Of a stretch of 20,246 nt of DNA, positions 7,843 through 14,314 are shown one piece after another. This stretch comes from Deltaproteobacteria bacterium (GTDB taxonomy: Bacteria; Desulfobacterota; Deferrimicrobia; Deferrimicrobiales; Deferrimicrobiaceae). Under the pieces are notes generated by a model. The model saw nothing but the letters and a program-made list of their open reading frames with translations. It did not search any database and was not told where the DNA came from. How positions within the stretch are numbered: the first letter of the stretch is position 1; each line of letters starts with the position of its first letter. The stretch covers positions 1 to 20,246 of the forward strand of contig JAGGAJ010000015.1 of NCBI GenBank assembly GCA_017889845.1, in the 5' to 3' direction. A program made the translations under genes and the position numbers.

Positions 7843-8658
7843 TTACGTGGCCCTCAGACAGAAGCAGACACCCCAGGTGTCACACCCGATCGCTCTCCCC
7901 GACAGCCACTCCTCTGCATGCAGGCATTGGAATCCGGCGTGGGACGCGACCCGTTCGATCTCCGGCTTGAAGAAGTACCGCATGGCGTGGGTTTCCTTCA
8001 ATTCGGCGACGGAACCGGAGACCTTGTCGCGTACGAATACGTGGTATTTCACGTCGACCCGGTTTTCATTGGGTTGAAGGACCGGCTCGGCCAGGCGAGT
8101 GACCTCGCTTTGATCATCCGCCATCCGCTTGACCCGGACCGCGGGGCGCTCGGTCAGAACCGCCGGTCCGTACCAGACATCGAAAGCGAAGATGCCGCCT
8201 GGATCCAGATGATGCCTGGCCGTATCAAATGCGGCCGTCACGTCCTCGTTGGCGGTCTGGTAGCTGATGACGTGGAAGAGGGCAATCACCGCGTCGAAAC
8301 GCCTGGTCAAACGGATCTCACGGATGTCCCCCCGGCTGAACGTCAATCGCCCACGTGCTTCCGGCTTGCCTTCGGACAGGGCCATGGAGCGTGCGAGCAT
8401 TTCCGGGCTGCGCTCGATGCCGTGCACCTCGAAGCCCTGTCCCGCCAATAAAGAGGCGTGAATGCCGGTCCCGGACCCCAGTTCGAGGATGGTTTGGGCC
8501 GATGGGTGAAACCGGCGGATCAGGCCGGCAACGTACCCGGCTTCCGCCGCATAGTCTTTGTCCCGGTAGAGCAAGTCGTAATAGCGCGCGTAATCGGCGA
8601 ATACCTCTCCGCCGCGTTGCGTTTCGAAGCCTGTTCCGCCGCTTCTGCCTTCCGTCAT
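7843..8658 (-). CDS. Class I SAM-dependent methyltransferase
   Basis: A 271-residue methyltransferase with motif I ILELGSGTGIHASLL (about residues 57-71), an acidic residue at the end of the next strand (VHGIERSPEML, 78-88) for binding the SAM ribose, and RGDIREIRL as the motif around the adenine. FADYARYYDLLYRDKDY at 20-36 is a common entry segment in methyltransferases of polysaccharide clusters. GGAG lies 6 nt before the ATG. It sits between the aminotransferase and the exporter, so it may methylate a nucleotide sugar or the chain end recognised by the Wzt C-terminal domain. The acceptor cannot be read from the sequence. Confidence 0.85.
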   Translation of the reverse strand: MTEGRSGGTGFETQRGGEVFADYARYYDLLYRDKDYAAEAGYVAGLIRRFHPSAQTILELGSGTGIHASLLAGQGFEVHGIERSPEMLARSMALSEGKPEARGRLTFSRGDIREIRLTRRFDAVIALFHVISYQTANEDVTAAFDTARHHLDPGGIFAFDVWYGPAVLTERPAVRVKRMADDQSEVTRLAEPVLQPNENRVDVKYHVFVRDKVSGSVAELKETHAMRYFFKPEIERVASHAGFQCLHAEEWLSGRAIGCDTWGVCFCLRAT

Positions 8659-8681
8659 GGTTGCTCCAGGGTCGTTTCCGG

Positions 8682-9842
8682 TTATGCGGTCCGCAATACG
8701 GAAACTACCGCCTCACAGACCCGTTCCAATTGCGCTTCGGTGAGGGCCAGGCCCGACGGGAGATAGAGCCCCTGGCGGGCGACTCGTTCCGCGACGGGGT
8801 ATTTTTCATCCCGGAAGAGCCCCATGGCATGGAAAACGGGCTGCTCGTGCATGCCCAGGAAGAAGGGCCGGGTTTCCACGCCCCTTTCCTTCAACTTCCG
8901 CGCGAATTCGTCGGCGGCCAATCCCGTGCCTTCATCCAGAACGATGCCGTACATCCAGTACACTTGCCTGGCCCAGGTCTCTTCCACGGGCAACTCGATG
9001 CCGGGGATGCCACGAAGCCGTTCCGTGTAGGCCGCTCCCATCCAACGTTTCCGGGAAATGATCTCTTCCATGCGCTCCACTTGTGCCACGCCGATCGCGG
9101 CCTGCACGTTGGTGAGGCGGAAGTTGTGGCCAAGTTCCGTGTGATAAAAGCGGCGGTTCGGGAGGAAGCAGAGGTTGCGGAGGCTCCGCGCTTTCTCCGC
9201 GCAAGCGGGGTCGTCGGTGAGGACCATTCCGCCTTCTCCGGTGGTGACGAGTTTGTTGGCGTAGAAACTGAACACGCTGAGGTCACCCAGGCTTCCGCAC
9301 CGCTTCCATCGGGAGGTTGGGGTGTTGCGGCCGGTCATATACTGCGCGCCGTGGGCCTCGGCAGCGTCCTCGATGATGCCGAGACCGTACTTCCCGGCAA
9401 GTTCCAGGATCGGGTCCATGTCCACGGGGTGGCCGTAGATGTGGACGGGCAGGATGGCCTTCAGCCTGCCATCGCCCCTCCTCATTTCCTCTTCCACCTT
9501 TTCCCTGACCTGCTCCACGTCCATGCACCAGGTCCGAGGATCGCTGTCGACAAGAATCGGGACGCCGCCGTTGTAAACGATCGCCTGCGCGCACGAGATG
9601 ATCGTGAAGGTGGGCATGATCACCTTGTCACCCGGGCGAAGACCGATGCATCCGAACGCCGCCTGGAGGGCCGCGGTACCGTTGGAGACGGCGACGCCGT
9701 ACTTCATCCCGCAGAAGGAGGCCCACTGCTCCTCGAAATCTTCCAGAAATCGCCCGGCGGAGGAGATCCAGCCCGTGCGGATACACTCCGAGACGTACTC
9801 GAGTTCGCGGTCCCCCAGCAGTGGCTCGTTCACGGGGATCAC
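8682..9842 (-). CDS. DegT/DnrJ/EryC1 sugar aminotransferase, perosamine-synthase-like
   Basis: A 386-residue PLP aminotransferase distinct from LegC. NGTAALQAAF (54-63), VHIYGHPVDMDPI (133-145), EDAAEAHGA (158-166) and FSFYANKLVTTGEGGMVLTDD (191-211) are in order, with Lys197 as the PLP lysine. GHPVDMD, NRRFY and the run FRLTNVQAAIGVAQVERM resemble GDP-perosamine synthases, which aminate GDP-4-keto-6-deoxymannose. A Gmd-like gene for that substrate lies on the other strand at 12367. The open frame extends 151 codons upstream through another gene. The GTG at 9842 is chosen because it overlaps the cupin stop as GTGA and homology begins at once (IPVNEPLLG). Other 4-amino-sugar specificities remain possible. 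Confidence 0.87.
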   Translation of the reverse strand: MIPVNEPLLGDRELEYVSECIRTGWISSAGRFLEDFEEQWASFCGMKYGVAVSNGTAALQAAFGCIGLRPGDKVIMPTFTIISCAQAIVYNGGVPILVDSDPRTWCMDVEQVREKVEEEMRRGDGRLKAILPVHIYGHPVDMDPILELAGKYGLGIIEDAAEAHGAQYMTGRNTPTSRWKRCGSLGDLSVFSFYANKLVTTGEGGMVLTDDPACAEKARSLRNLCFLPNRRFYHTELGHNFRLTNVQAAIGVAQVERMEEIISRKRWMGAAYTERLRGIPGIELPVEETWARQVYWMYGIVLDEGTGLAADEFARKLKERGVETRPFFLGMHEQPVFHAMGLFRDEKYPVAERVARQGLYLPSGLALTEAQLERVCEAVVSVLRTA

Positions 9843-10267
9843 GGCCCGGGCTCCGCCTCCTCGAACCTCGTCTTGTCGTCCTCTCCGGCGTAAGGCCCTT
9901 GCTTCACTTCGATGATGACCGACTCCTCCAGCATCTCCAGGGAATGCCCGCCTCCGCACAGCAGGATCAGGTCGCCGGTTTTCAATATTTTCGACGCGAT
10001 CCGTTTCCTGTCCGATGAGAACAGGTCGACCTTGACCTTGCCGCGGCGGATAAAAAGGACCTCCTGGGTGTACAACACCTGCCGTACCAGTAGGTTGTGG
10101 ACGTGGGGAACGACCCTGTATCCCCGGGGACGCCTCATGAAGGCGACCTGCTGGGAGAAGTTCGCCGGGGTAAAGAACCGGATCCCCGGATCGTCGAACT
10201 CTGCACGGACGATCAGCGCGATGGGCTCGAGCCCGTCGGTGACATTTTCTATTGCGGGAGCTTCCAT
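9839..10267 (-). CDS. Small cupin protein of the polysaccharide cluster
   Basis: A 142-residue single-domain cupin. The putative metal ligands are His55 and His57 in PHVHN, Glu69 in TQEVLFI and His108 in GGGHSLE, and the C-terminus carries EVKQGPYAGEDDKTRF. Proteins of this form accompany DegT aminotransferases in lipopolysaccharide clusters. It is not a clear match to the FdtA/WxcM ketoisomerases, whose RGxHAH motif is absent, so an isomerase role is only a guess. Translation is supported by a strong GGGGAGGT located 8 nt before the ATG. It is the first gene after the 180-nt leader and overlaps the next gene by 4 nt. Confidence 0.75.
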   Translation of the reverse strand: MEAPAIENVTDGLEPIALIVRAEFDDPGIRFFTPANFSQQVAFMRRPRGYRVVPHVHNLLVRQVLYTQEVLFIRRGKVKVDLFSSDRKRIASKILKTGDLILLCGGGHSLEMLEESVIIEVKQGPYAGEDDKTRFEEAEPGP

Positions 10268-10447
10268 TTCGCTCTACCTCCCCAGGGAAACACATGGAAT
10301 TCCCGATACCCGCGAGTCGACGGCGGTACCGTTATAGGCCGTGCTACCGCCCATACGGCCTCCGGGGCCGGGAGAATGCCGCCTGCTGTCCCTCCTCCTG
10401 GATCTCGTCTCCACAACAACGCAATAGCCGAACCGGAAATGGTTCCT
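10268..10447 (-). promoter_or_regulatory. 180-nt leader between regulator and polysaccharide operon
   Basis: This is the longest non-coding gap in the window. On the minus strand it holds a small hairpin directly after the regulator stop (GAACC/GGTTC, 10430-10445, 6-nt loop, no T-run), a 6-bp inverted repeat (GGCCGT 10337-10342, ACGGCC 10355-10360) with an ops-like core in its loop, and the strong ribosome binding site of the cupin gene (10276-10283). I see no convincing -35/-10 pair. The operon may therefore be read from the regulator promoter, with the leader acting as a checkpoint for elongation. Confidence 0.4.
10340..10351 (-). promoter_or_regulatory. ops-like element (RfaH/NusG-paralogue recruitment candidate)
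   Basis: The minus strand reads GGCGGTAGCACG. The first nine bases equal those of the E. coli ops element (GGCGGTAGCGTG), while the last three differ. In enterobacteria ops sits in the leader of long polysaccharide operons and recruits RfaH to prevent early termination. Here it lies 73 nt before the first gene of a polysaccharide operon of at least ten genes, in the right orientation. The core sits in the 12-nt loop of a 6-bp stem. Function is inferred, because no RfaH-like gene is in the window and the 3' bases do not match. Confidence 0.35.
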
Positions 10448-11059
10448 TCACGGAAGCAGCTTTTCCCGCGGGTACAGCCGTCGATCCATATCGGTATCCG
10501 GGACGGAGATGGAATTACCGGTCTCCCAGAGTTTCAGTATGGGTTTGAAGCTTTTGGTTCCCAGCAATCGCTGGAACTCGTCCCGCAACAGGACGAGCGT
10601 CCGGATCTTCCGATCGATGTACGCCTCGGTTTTCGCGACGAAATCGTCCAGTTGAACGCGGTCGATCTCCCCGACCAGAACCACGTCGATAATTCCGGTG
10701 TCTGCCCCCCGGGCGTAATCGCCGATGAGGTAGGCGGCCTCGAGGTTCCCCAGGCGGTCGATGACCGACTTCACCAGCTCGTCGATGCCGGTGATCTTGC
10801 GGACCATGGAGGAGAGTTCGGGAAACAACGGGTGACCGGTGTTGGCGCGATAATAGATGTTGCGGCCATCCCGCTCGGACGTGAGCACCTTGTGCTTGCG
10901 GAGATTGTTGAGTTCGGTCCGGACCGCGTTCGGGGAAACGTTGAACTCCGTGGCGAGCCCGCGGAGGTAGGCGCGGACACCCGGGTTGAGGAGCAACCGC
11001 ACCAGGATCTGCACCCGCATGCGGGATGGGATGACCGCACTGAGGACATTATCGGACAC
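10448..11059 (-). CDS. Winged-helix regulator fused to a degenerate nucleotidyltransferase-like domain
   Basis: A 203-residue protein starting at GTG 11059, chosen because AGGGG lies 7 nt upstream; the ATG at 11146 would run through the promoter region. Residues about 10-72 form a winged helix of ArsR/MarR-like type (GLATEFNVSPNAVRTELNNL with the wing GRNIYYRAN). Residues about 88-165 resemble a minimal nucleotidyltransferase: GDYARGAD at 113-120 and D125 in GIIDVVLVG. Active enzymes have a second acidic residue two positions later (DhD/E), and here it is Val127, so catalysis is unlikely. Such two-domain regulators occur at the head of surface-polysaccharide loci in deltaproteobacteria, as far as I recall. 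It is probably the local transcriptional regulator, perhaps of itself and both divergent operons. Confidence 0.75.
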   Translation of the reverse strand: MSDNVLSAVIPSRMRVQILVRLLLNPGVRAYLRGLATEFNVSPNAVRTELNNLRKHKVLTSERDGRNIYYRANTGHPLFPELSSMVRKITGIDELVKSVIDRLGNLEAAYLIGDYARGADTGIIDVVLVGEIDRVQLDDFVAKTEAYIDRKIRTLVLLRDEFQRLLGTKSFKPILKLWETGNSISVPDTDMDRRLYPREKLLP

Positions 11060-11077
11060 TAAATAACCCCTAAATAA

Positions 11078-11096
11078 CGTACAGTATACTTGTACG
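11078..11096. promoter_or_regulatory. Candidate operator: 6-bp inverted repeat over the regulator promoter
   Basis: CGTACA (11078-11083) and TGTACG (11091-11096) are perfect reverse complements separated by 7 nt, and the centre (11083-11090, AGTATACT) is itself a palindrome. The site overlaps the predicted -10 element of the regulator and ends 18 nt before its start codon. This placement fits autoregulation by a dimeric winged-helix protein. Confidence 0.45.
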
Positions 11097-11118
11097 ATAT
11101 TCACGCACGCAATGTCAA
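11089..11118 (-). promoter_or_regulatory. Predicted sigma-70 promoter of the regulator / left operon
   Basis: On the minus strand a consensus TTGACA (-35, 11113-11118) is followed after 18 nt by TACAAG (-10, 11089-11094, 4 of 6 consensus bases). This leaves a 5' leader of roughly 20-25 nt with an AGGGG ribosome binding site before the GTG start. The region is clearly AT-richer than its surroundings. Confidence 0.45.
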
Positions 11119-11157
11119 GCAGAATTGAAATTCCTATTCGAATCAATAATTAATCGA

Positions 11158-11186
11158 TTGCAGCATGAATATTGTGATAATCTAAT
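11158..11186 (+). promoter_or_regulatory. Weak predicted promoter of the plus-strand operon
   Basis: TTGCAG (11158-11163) and TCTAAT (11181-11186) are spaced by 17 nt and end 12 nt before the ATG of the glycosyltransferase at 11199. The -10 matches 5 of 6 consensus bases but the -35 matches only 3. An AT-rich imperfect palindrome (11141-11159) lies just upstream. The surrounding AT-rich divergent region makes a promoter here likely, but the exact boxes are uncertain. Confidence 0.3.
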
Positions 11187-11198
11187 AGAAAGCGACCC

Positions 11199-12305
11199 AT
11201 GCGAATCGGGATCAGCCTCCTCAATTTCCGCCCGGGAAAGATCGGCGGGACGGAAACGTTCCTGCGGGAACTTCTGGCGCACCTCCCGTCCGTGACGCCG
11301 GGCGATTCCCTCGTCGCGATCATGGATCGCGACGTGGCAGGGGCGCTGGACACCCCCGGCTTCGAGCGGATCGTGGCAGACCGGGGGGGCGGCGCCATCG
11401 TGGCCGGCCGAATCCTCGAGGCCTTGTCGCCCTGGCGCTTCCGGCGCCTGGAACGGCTGTTTTCCTCCGCGCGGCTCGATGTCGCCCTCTTCCCGCAACA
11501 GTCGGTGTTCCCGAAACATGCGCCGGTGCGGGCCGTCCTGACCGTCGTTGATGTTCAGCACCTCATCTACCCGAACCACTTCGGCCTGTTCGACCGGACG
11601 TTCCGTCCCGCCATCTACCCGTACAGCATGGAGCGGTCGGAGCGTATCGTGGCGATCTCCGCCCACGTCCGGCGGACGGTCGTCGAGAGGTGCGGAATCG
11701 ATCCTTCGAAGGTCGTTGTCGTACCCCTCGGCTTCACCCCGCGCGGCACGAGCGGCGTCCGGCCGTATGAGGGGATTGGGTGCCCTTATCTTTACTACCC
11801 GGCCTTCTCCCACCCACACAAGAACCACGAGACGCTGCTACGCACCTATGCGTCGTTGAAACGGTCCGGGGCAGTGCCGCAGAAGCTGGTGTTCACCGGC
11901 GGCAGGACCGGCCACTGGAAGAAGATCGACCGGCTCATCGGGGAACTCGAGCTCCGGGGGGACGTGATTCACCTTGGTCTCCTCTCCTACGGGGAGGTGC
12001 GCCGTCTCTACGCGGGAGCCGACGCCATCCTCTTCCCTACACGATACGAGGGGTTTGGCCTGCCGGTACTGGAGGCCGCCGAGTTCGGGAAGAAGGTCGT
12101 CGCTTCCCGGCTCGAGGTGTTCGACGAGATCGGCCTGCCGAGGCAGTACCAGATCGACTTCGCCGACCCGGAGCAGCTGCGCGCGGCGCTGGCTCTGCCC
12201 GGGCCGACCGAGCTCGAAGTACGGCACTGGGGGTGGCACGACATGGCAGATGCCTACGCGGCGCTGCTGCGCGAGGTGGCGGCATCCCCACCCTCCCCCG
12301 CATGA
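11199..12305 (+). CDS. GT4-type (GT-B fold) glycosyltransferase
   Basis: A 368-residue retaining-type glycosyltransferase. The N-terminal acceptor half starts with MRIGISLLNFRPGKIGGTET, with the usual glycine-rich loop near residue 15. The C-terminal donor half contains YYPAFSHPHKNHETLL (199-214), VFTGG (231-235) and FPTRYEGFGLPVLEA (279-293) with the E-x7-E pair Glu284/Glu292. No membrane segment is seen, so it is probably a cytoplasmic, membrane-associated enzyme adding one residue to a lipid-linked glycan. It is the first gene of the plus-strand operon, divergent from the regulator. Only a weak AGAAAG-type ribosome binding site precedes the ATG. Donor and acceptor are not evident. Confidence 0.88.
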   Translation: MRIGISLLNFRPGKIGGTETFLRELLAHLPSVTPGDSLVAIMDRDVAGALDTPGFERIVADRGGGAIVAGRILEALSPWRFRRLERLFSSARLDVALFPQQSVFPKHAPVRAVLTVVDVQHLIYPNHFGLFDRTFRPAIYPYSMERSERIVAISAHVRRTVVERCGIDPSKVVVVPLGFTPRGTSGVRPYEGIGCPYLYYPAFSHPHKNHETLLRTYASLKRSGAVPQKLVFTGGRTGHWKKIDRLIGELELRGDVIHLGLLSYGEVRRLYAGADAILFPTRYEGFGLPVLEAAEFGKKVVASRLEVFDEIGLPRQYQIDFADPEQLRAALALPGPTELEVRHWGWHDMADAYAALLREVAASPPSPA

Positions 12306-12309
12306 TAGT

Positions 12310-12342
12310 ATTCCCCTGTATACATTCAGGATACGTGGGAAT
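12310..12342. repeat. Strong intergenic stem-loop between glycosyltransferase and gmd-like gene
   Basis: Arms at 12310-12321 and 12331-12342 pair over 12 positions with one mismatch and one G-U pair, leaving a 9-nt loop. It begins 5 nt after the glycosyltransferase stop. There is no T-run behind it, so it is more likely an mRNA-stability or partial attenuation element than a full terminator, and the next gene still follows only 24 nt later. Confidence 0.5.
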
Positions 12343-12366
12343 CCACGCATGGGAGTTTGACCGGAC

Positions 12367-13329
12367 ATGCACAGGGCCATCGTCACCGGCGCCGCCGGCC
12401 AGGACGGGTCGTACCTCGCGGAACTCCTGTTGGAAAAGGGATACCGTGTCCTAGGGATCATCCGGAAGGGCGAGGACACATCAAACCTCCGGGGCATCCT
12501 CGGGCTCATTGAACTCGAGGAGTCCGGGGACGTCCGGAAGGAGGAGGCCGCGCGCCGGATCCGGACCTTTTCCCCGCACGAGGTGTACAATTTCGCAGGG
12601 GTTTCGTTCATTCCCGATTCCTGGCACGATCCGGACCGGACATTTGAAATCAACACGCTGCTCGTGACGGCCTTTCTCGAGGGATTGAGGATCCACGCCC
12701 CCTCTGCCCGGTACTACCAGGCGTCGTCATCCGAGATATTCGGGGATCCCCCCCGCTCCCCGCAGGATGAGAAGACCCCGTTCCATCCATCGAATCCCTA
12801 CGGGGTCAGCAAGTTGGCCGCCCATCTCCTGACCGGCCTCTACCGCCGAAGGTACGGGATGTTCGCGGCCTCCGGCATCCTCTACAACCACGAATCCCCG
12901 AGGCGTCCCGTCCACTACGTCACCCAGAAAATCGCACGGGCGGCCGCGGAGATATCGATGGGGCGCACGGAGAAGCTGCGGCTTGGGAACCTCGACGCGC
13001 GTAGGGATTGGGGATTCGCCGGGGATTTCGTGCGCGGGATCTGGCTCATGCTCCAGCACGAGACCGCGGGGGATTACGTCCTCGCGACGGGAGAAACGCA
13101 CTCCATAAAGGATTTCCTTCGGATCGCATTCTCGCACGTCGGCCTGGACTGGACACAGTGGGTGGAGACCGATCCCGCCCTGGTGCGCCCCATCGACGTC
13201 GGAAAGCTGGTCGGCGATCCGTCCCTCGCGAAGCGCGTGTTCGGCTGGAAGCCGGAGGTTCCATTTGACCAGCTGGTGACCATGATGGTGGATGCGCAGG
13301 TCCGGAAACTGCAAGGCTCCGGGGCATGA
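12367..13329 (+). CDS. gmd: Divergent GDP-mannose 4,6-dehydratase-like SDR enzyme
   Basis: A 320-residue extended SDR enzyme most like GDP-mannose 4,6-dehydratase. GAAGQDGSYLAELLL (residues 8-22) binds NAD(P), YQASSSEIFG (117-126) holds the catalytic Ser/Glu, PFHPSNPYGVSKLAA (138-152) the Tyr145/Lys149 pair, and LGNLDARRDWGFAGDFV (206-222) is a Gmd hallmark. It is shorter than usual Gmd (about 340-370). The segments that normally read like GDLTDSS and AAQSHV are replaced (SGDVRKEEAA; AGVSFIPDS), and NHESPRR is followed by PVHYVTQ rather than GETFVTR. Substrate may thus differ from GDP-mannose. GGGAG lies 11 nt before the ATG. The 3' end overlaps the next gene by 4 nt. Confidence 0.8.
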   Translation: MHRAIVTGAAGQDGSYLAELLLEKGYRVLGIIRKGEDTSNLRGILGLIELEESGDVRKEEAARRIRTFSPHEVYNFAGVSFIPDSWHDPDRTFEINTLLVTAFLEGLRIHAPSARYYQASSSEIFGDPPRSPQDEKTPFHPSNPYGVSKLAAHLLTGLYRRRYGMFAASGILYNHESPRRPVHYVTQKIARAAAEISMGRTEKLRLGNLDARRDWGFAGDFVRGIWLMLQHETAGDYVLATGETHSIKDFLRIAFSHVGLDWTQWVETDPALVRPIDVGKLVGDPSLAKRVFGWKPEVPFDQLVTMMVDAQVRKLQGSGA

Positions 13330-14291
13330 GCGATCCCCCGAGGCACACGGTCTCCGTCGTAACCCCCTCGTTCAACCAAGGCGCGTTCATCGGGGAAACC
13401 ATCGAAAGCGTCCTGGGACAGGAGGGGGACTTTTCCCTCGACTACGTCGTCGTCGACGGCGCCTCGACCGACGACTCGGTGGAGGTGATCCGCCGGTACG
13501 AATCCCTGCTCGACGGCGGGAAATGGCCGATCCGGTGCCGCGGGATCCGGTACCGGTGGGTCAGCGAGAAGGACCGGGGGCAGGCGGACGCCATCGCAAA
13601 GGGTTTCCGGATGGCGGAGGGGGAGATCCTCGCCTGGCTGAATTCCGACGACACGTACCTCCCGGGGGCAATCGCCAGGGCCGTTGACCTGTTCGACCGG
13701 GAGCCGGACGCACAGGCCGTCTTCGGCATGGCGCACTTCACCGACGAAAAGGGGGGGGGCCTCGGGAAATACCCTACAGGACCGTTCGGCTACCGGGAGC
13801 TCGCGACGTTCAACTTCGTCTGCCAGCCGTCCACATTCTTCCGGCGATCCGCGTTCGAAGCGGTCGGCGGGCTGGACACGGGGCTGCGCTATGTCATGGA
13901 TTACGACCTCTGGATCCGTATGGCGGCGAGGTACCGTTTTGCCTACCTGCCGGAACTCCTCTCGACGTACCGGCTGCACACCGCGTCGAAGACCATGGCG
14001 GCAGGAGACGCGTCGGCCAACCACGAAGAGGCGTTGCGTATCGTGATGACACATTACGGATGGGCCCCGGCGAACCGCGTATTCGCCTGGTGCCACCACC
14101 GGCTGAAGTCGAAGCTCCCTCCCTCTCTGGCGGACGCCGGCGTCCTTCTGGTCCCTTTCTCCCTGCTCGCCGCCTTGTGGAAGTATCTTCGGTTGAACCG
14201 TGCCGTCCGGAGGGAGGACCTGTATTTGCTCCGGCCGCGGTATGTGCGGAAACTCTTCCAGCGGCAGATCGACATATACAGGGATTACTGA
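13326..14291 (+). CDS. GT2-family glycosyltransferase
   Basis: A 321-residue inverting-type GT-A glycosyltransferase. VSVVTPSFNQGAFIGETIESVL (about residues 9-30) opens the fold, VVVDGASTDDS (41-51) binds the nucleotide, and AWLNSDD (103-109) contains the metal-binding acidic motif. QPSTFFRRSAF and DYDLWIRMA further on match the acceptor-side region of polysaccharide GT2 enzymes. A hydrophobic stretch near residue 270-285 may attach it to the membrane. The ATG overlaps the gmd-like stop as ATGA. It is the last gene of the plus-strand operon and ends 7 nt from the convergent gene. Confidence 0.88.
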   Translation: MSDPPRHTVSVVTPSFNQGAFIGETIESVLGQEGDFSLDYVVVDGASTDDSVEVIRRYESLLDGGKWPIRCRGIRYRWVSEKDRGQADAIAKGFRMAEGEILAWLNSDDTYLPGAIARAVDLFDREPDAQAVFGMAHFTDEKGGGLGKYPTGPFGYRELATFNFVCQPSTFFRRSAFEAVGGLDTGLRYVMDYDLWIRMAARYRFAYLPELLSTYRLHTASKTMAAGDASANHEEALRIVMTHYGWAPANRVFAWCHHRLKSKLPPSLADAGVLLVPFSLLAALWKYLRLNRAVRREDLYLLRPRYVRKLFQRQIDIYRDY

Positions 14292-14314
14292 GGGGTACTT
14301 ACTCCCTGAATCCC
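14281..14314. terminator. Imperfect hairpin at the convergent gene junction
   Basis: GGGATT (14281-14286) and AATCCC (14309-14314) form the outer stem and AGGG/CCCT an inner stem. The structure spans the stop codons of both convergent genes (TGA 14289-14291 plus strand, TAA 14299-14301 minus strand). No T-run follows on either side, so it would act as a weak or Rho-assisted bidirectional terminator, or as an end-protecting hairpin. Confidence 0.4.

Noticed and set aside
8355..9893. 512-residue plus-strand open frame
   Set aside because: Antisense to the methyltransferase and aminotransferase genes, without any family motif.
9843..10295. Longer start of the perosamine-type aminotransferase (537 residues)
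   Set aside because: The extension is out-of-frame reading of the cupin gene; the GTGA overlap at 9839-9842 and family length support the short form.
10322..10332. Second ops-like sequence on the plus strand (GGCGGTACCGT)
   Set aside because: It matches ops at 10 of 11 positions but points toward the antisense of the regulator with no plus-strand gene until 11199, and overlaps a GGTACC palindrome; probably chance.
11115..11828. 237-residue minus-strand open frame
   Set aside because: Antisense to the GT4 gene and would run through the divergent promoter region; no recognisable features.
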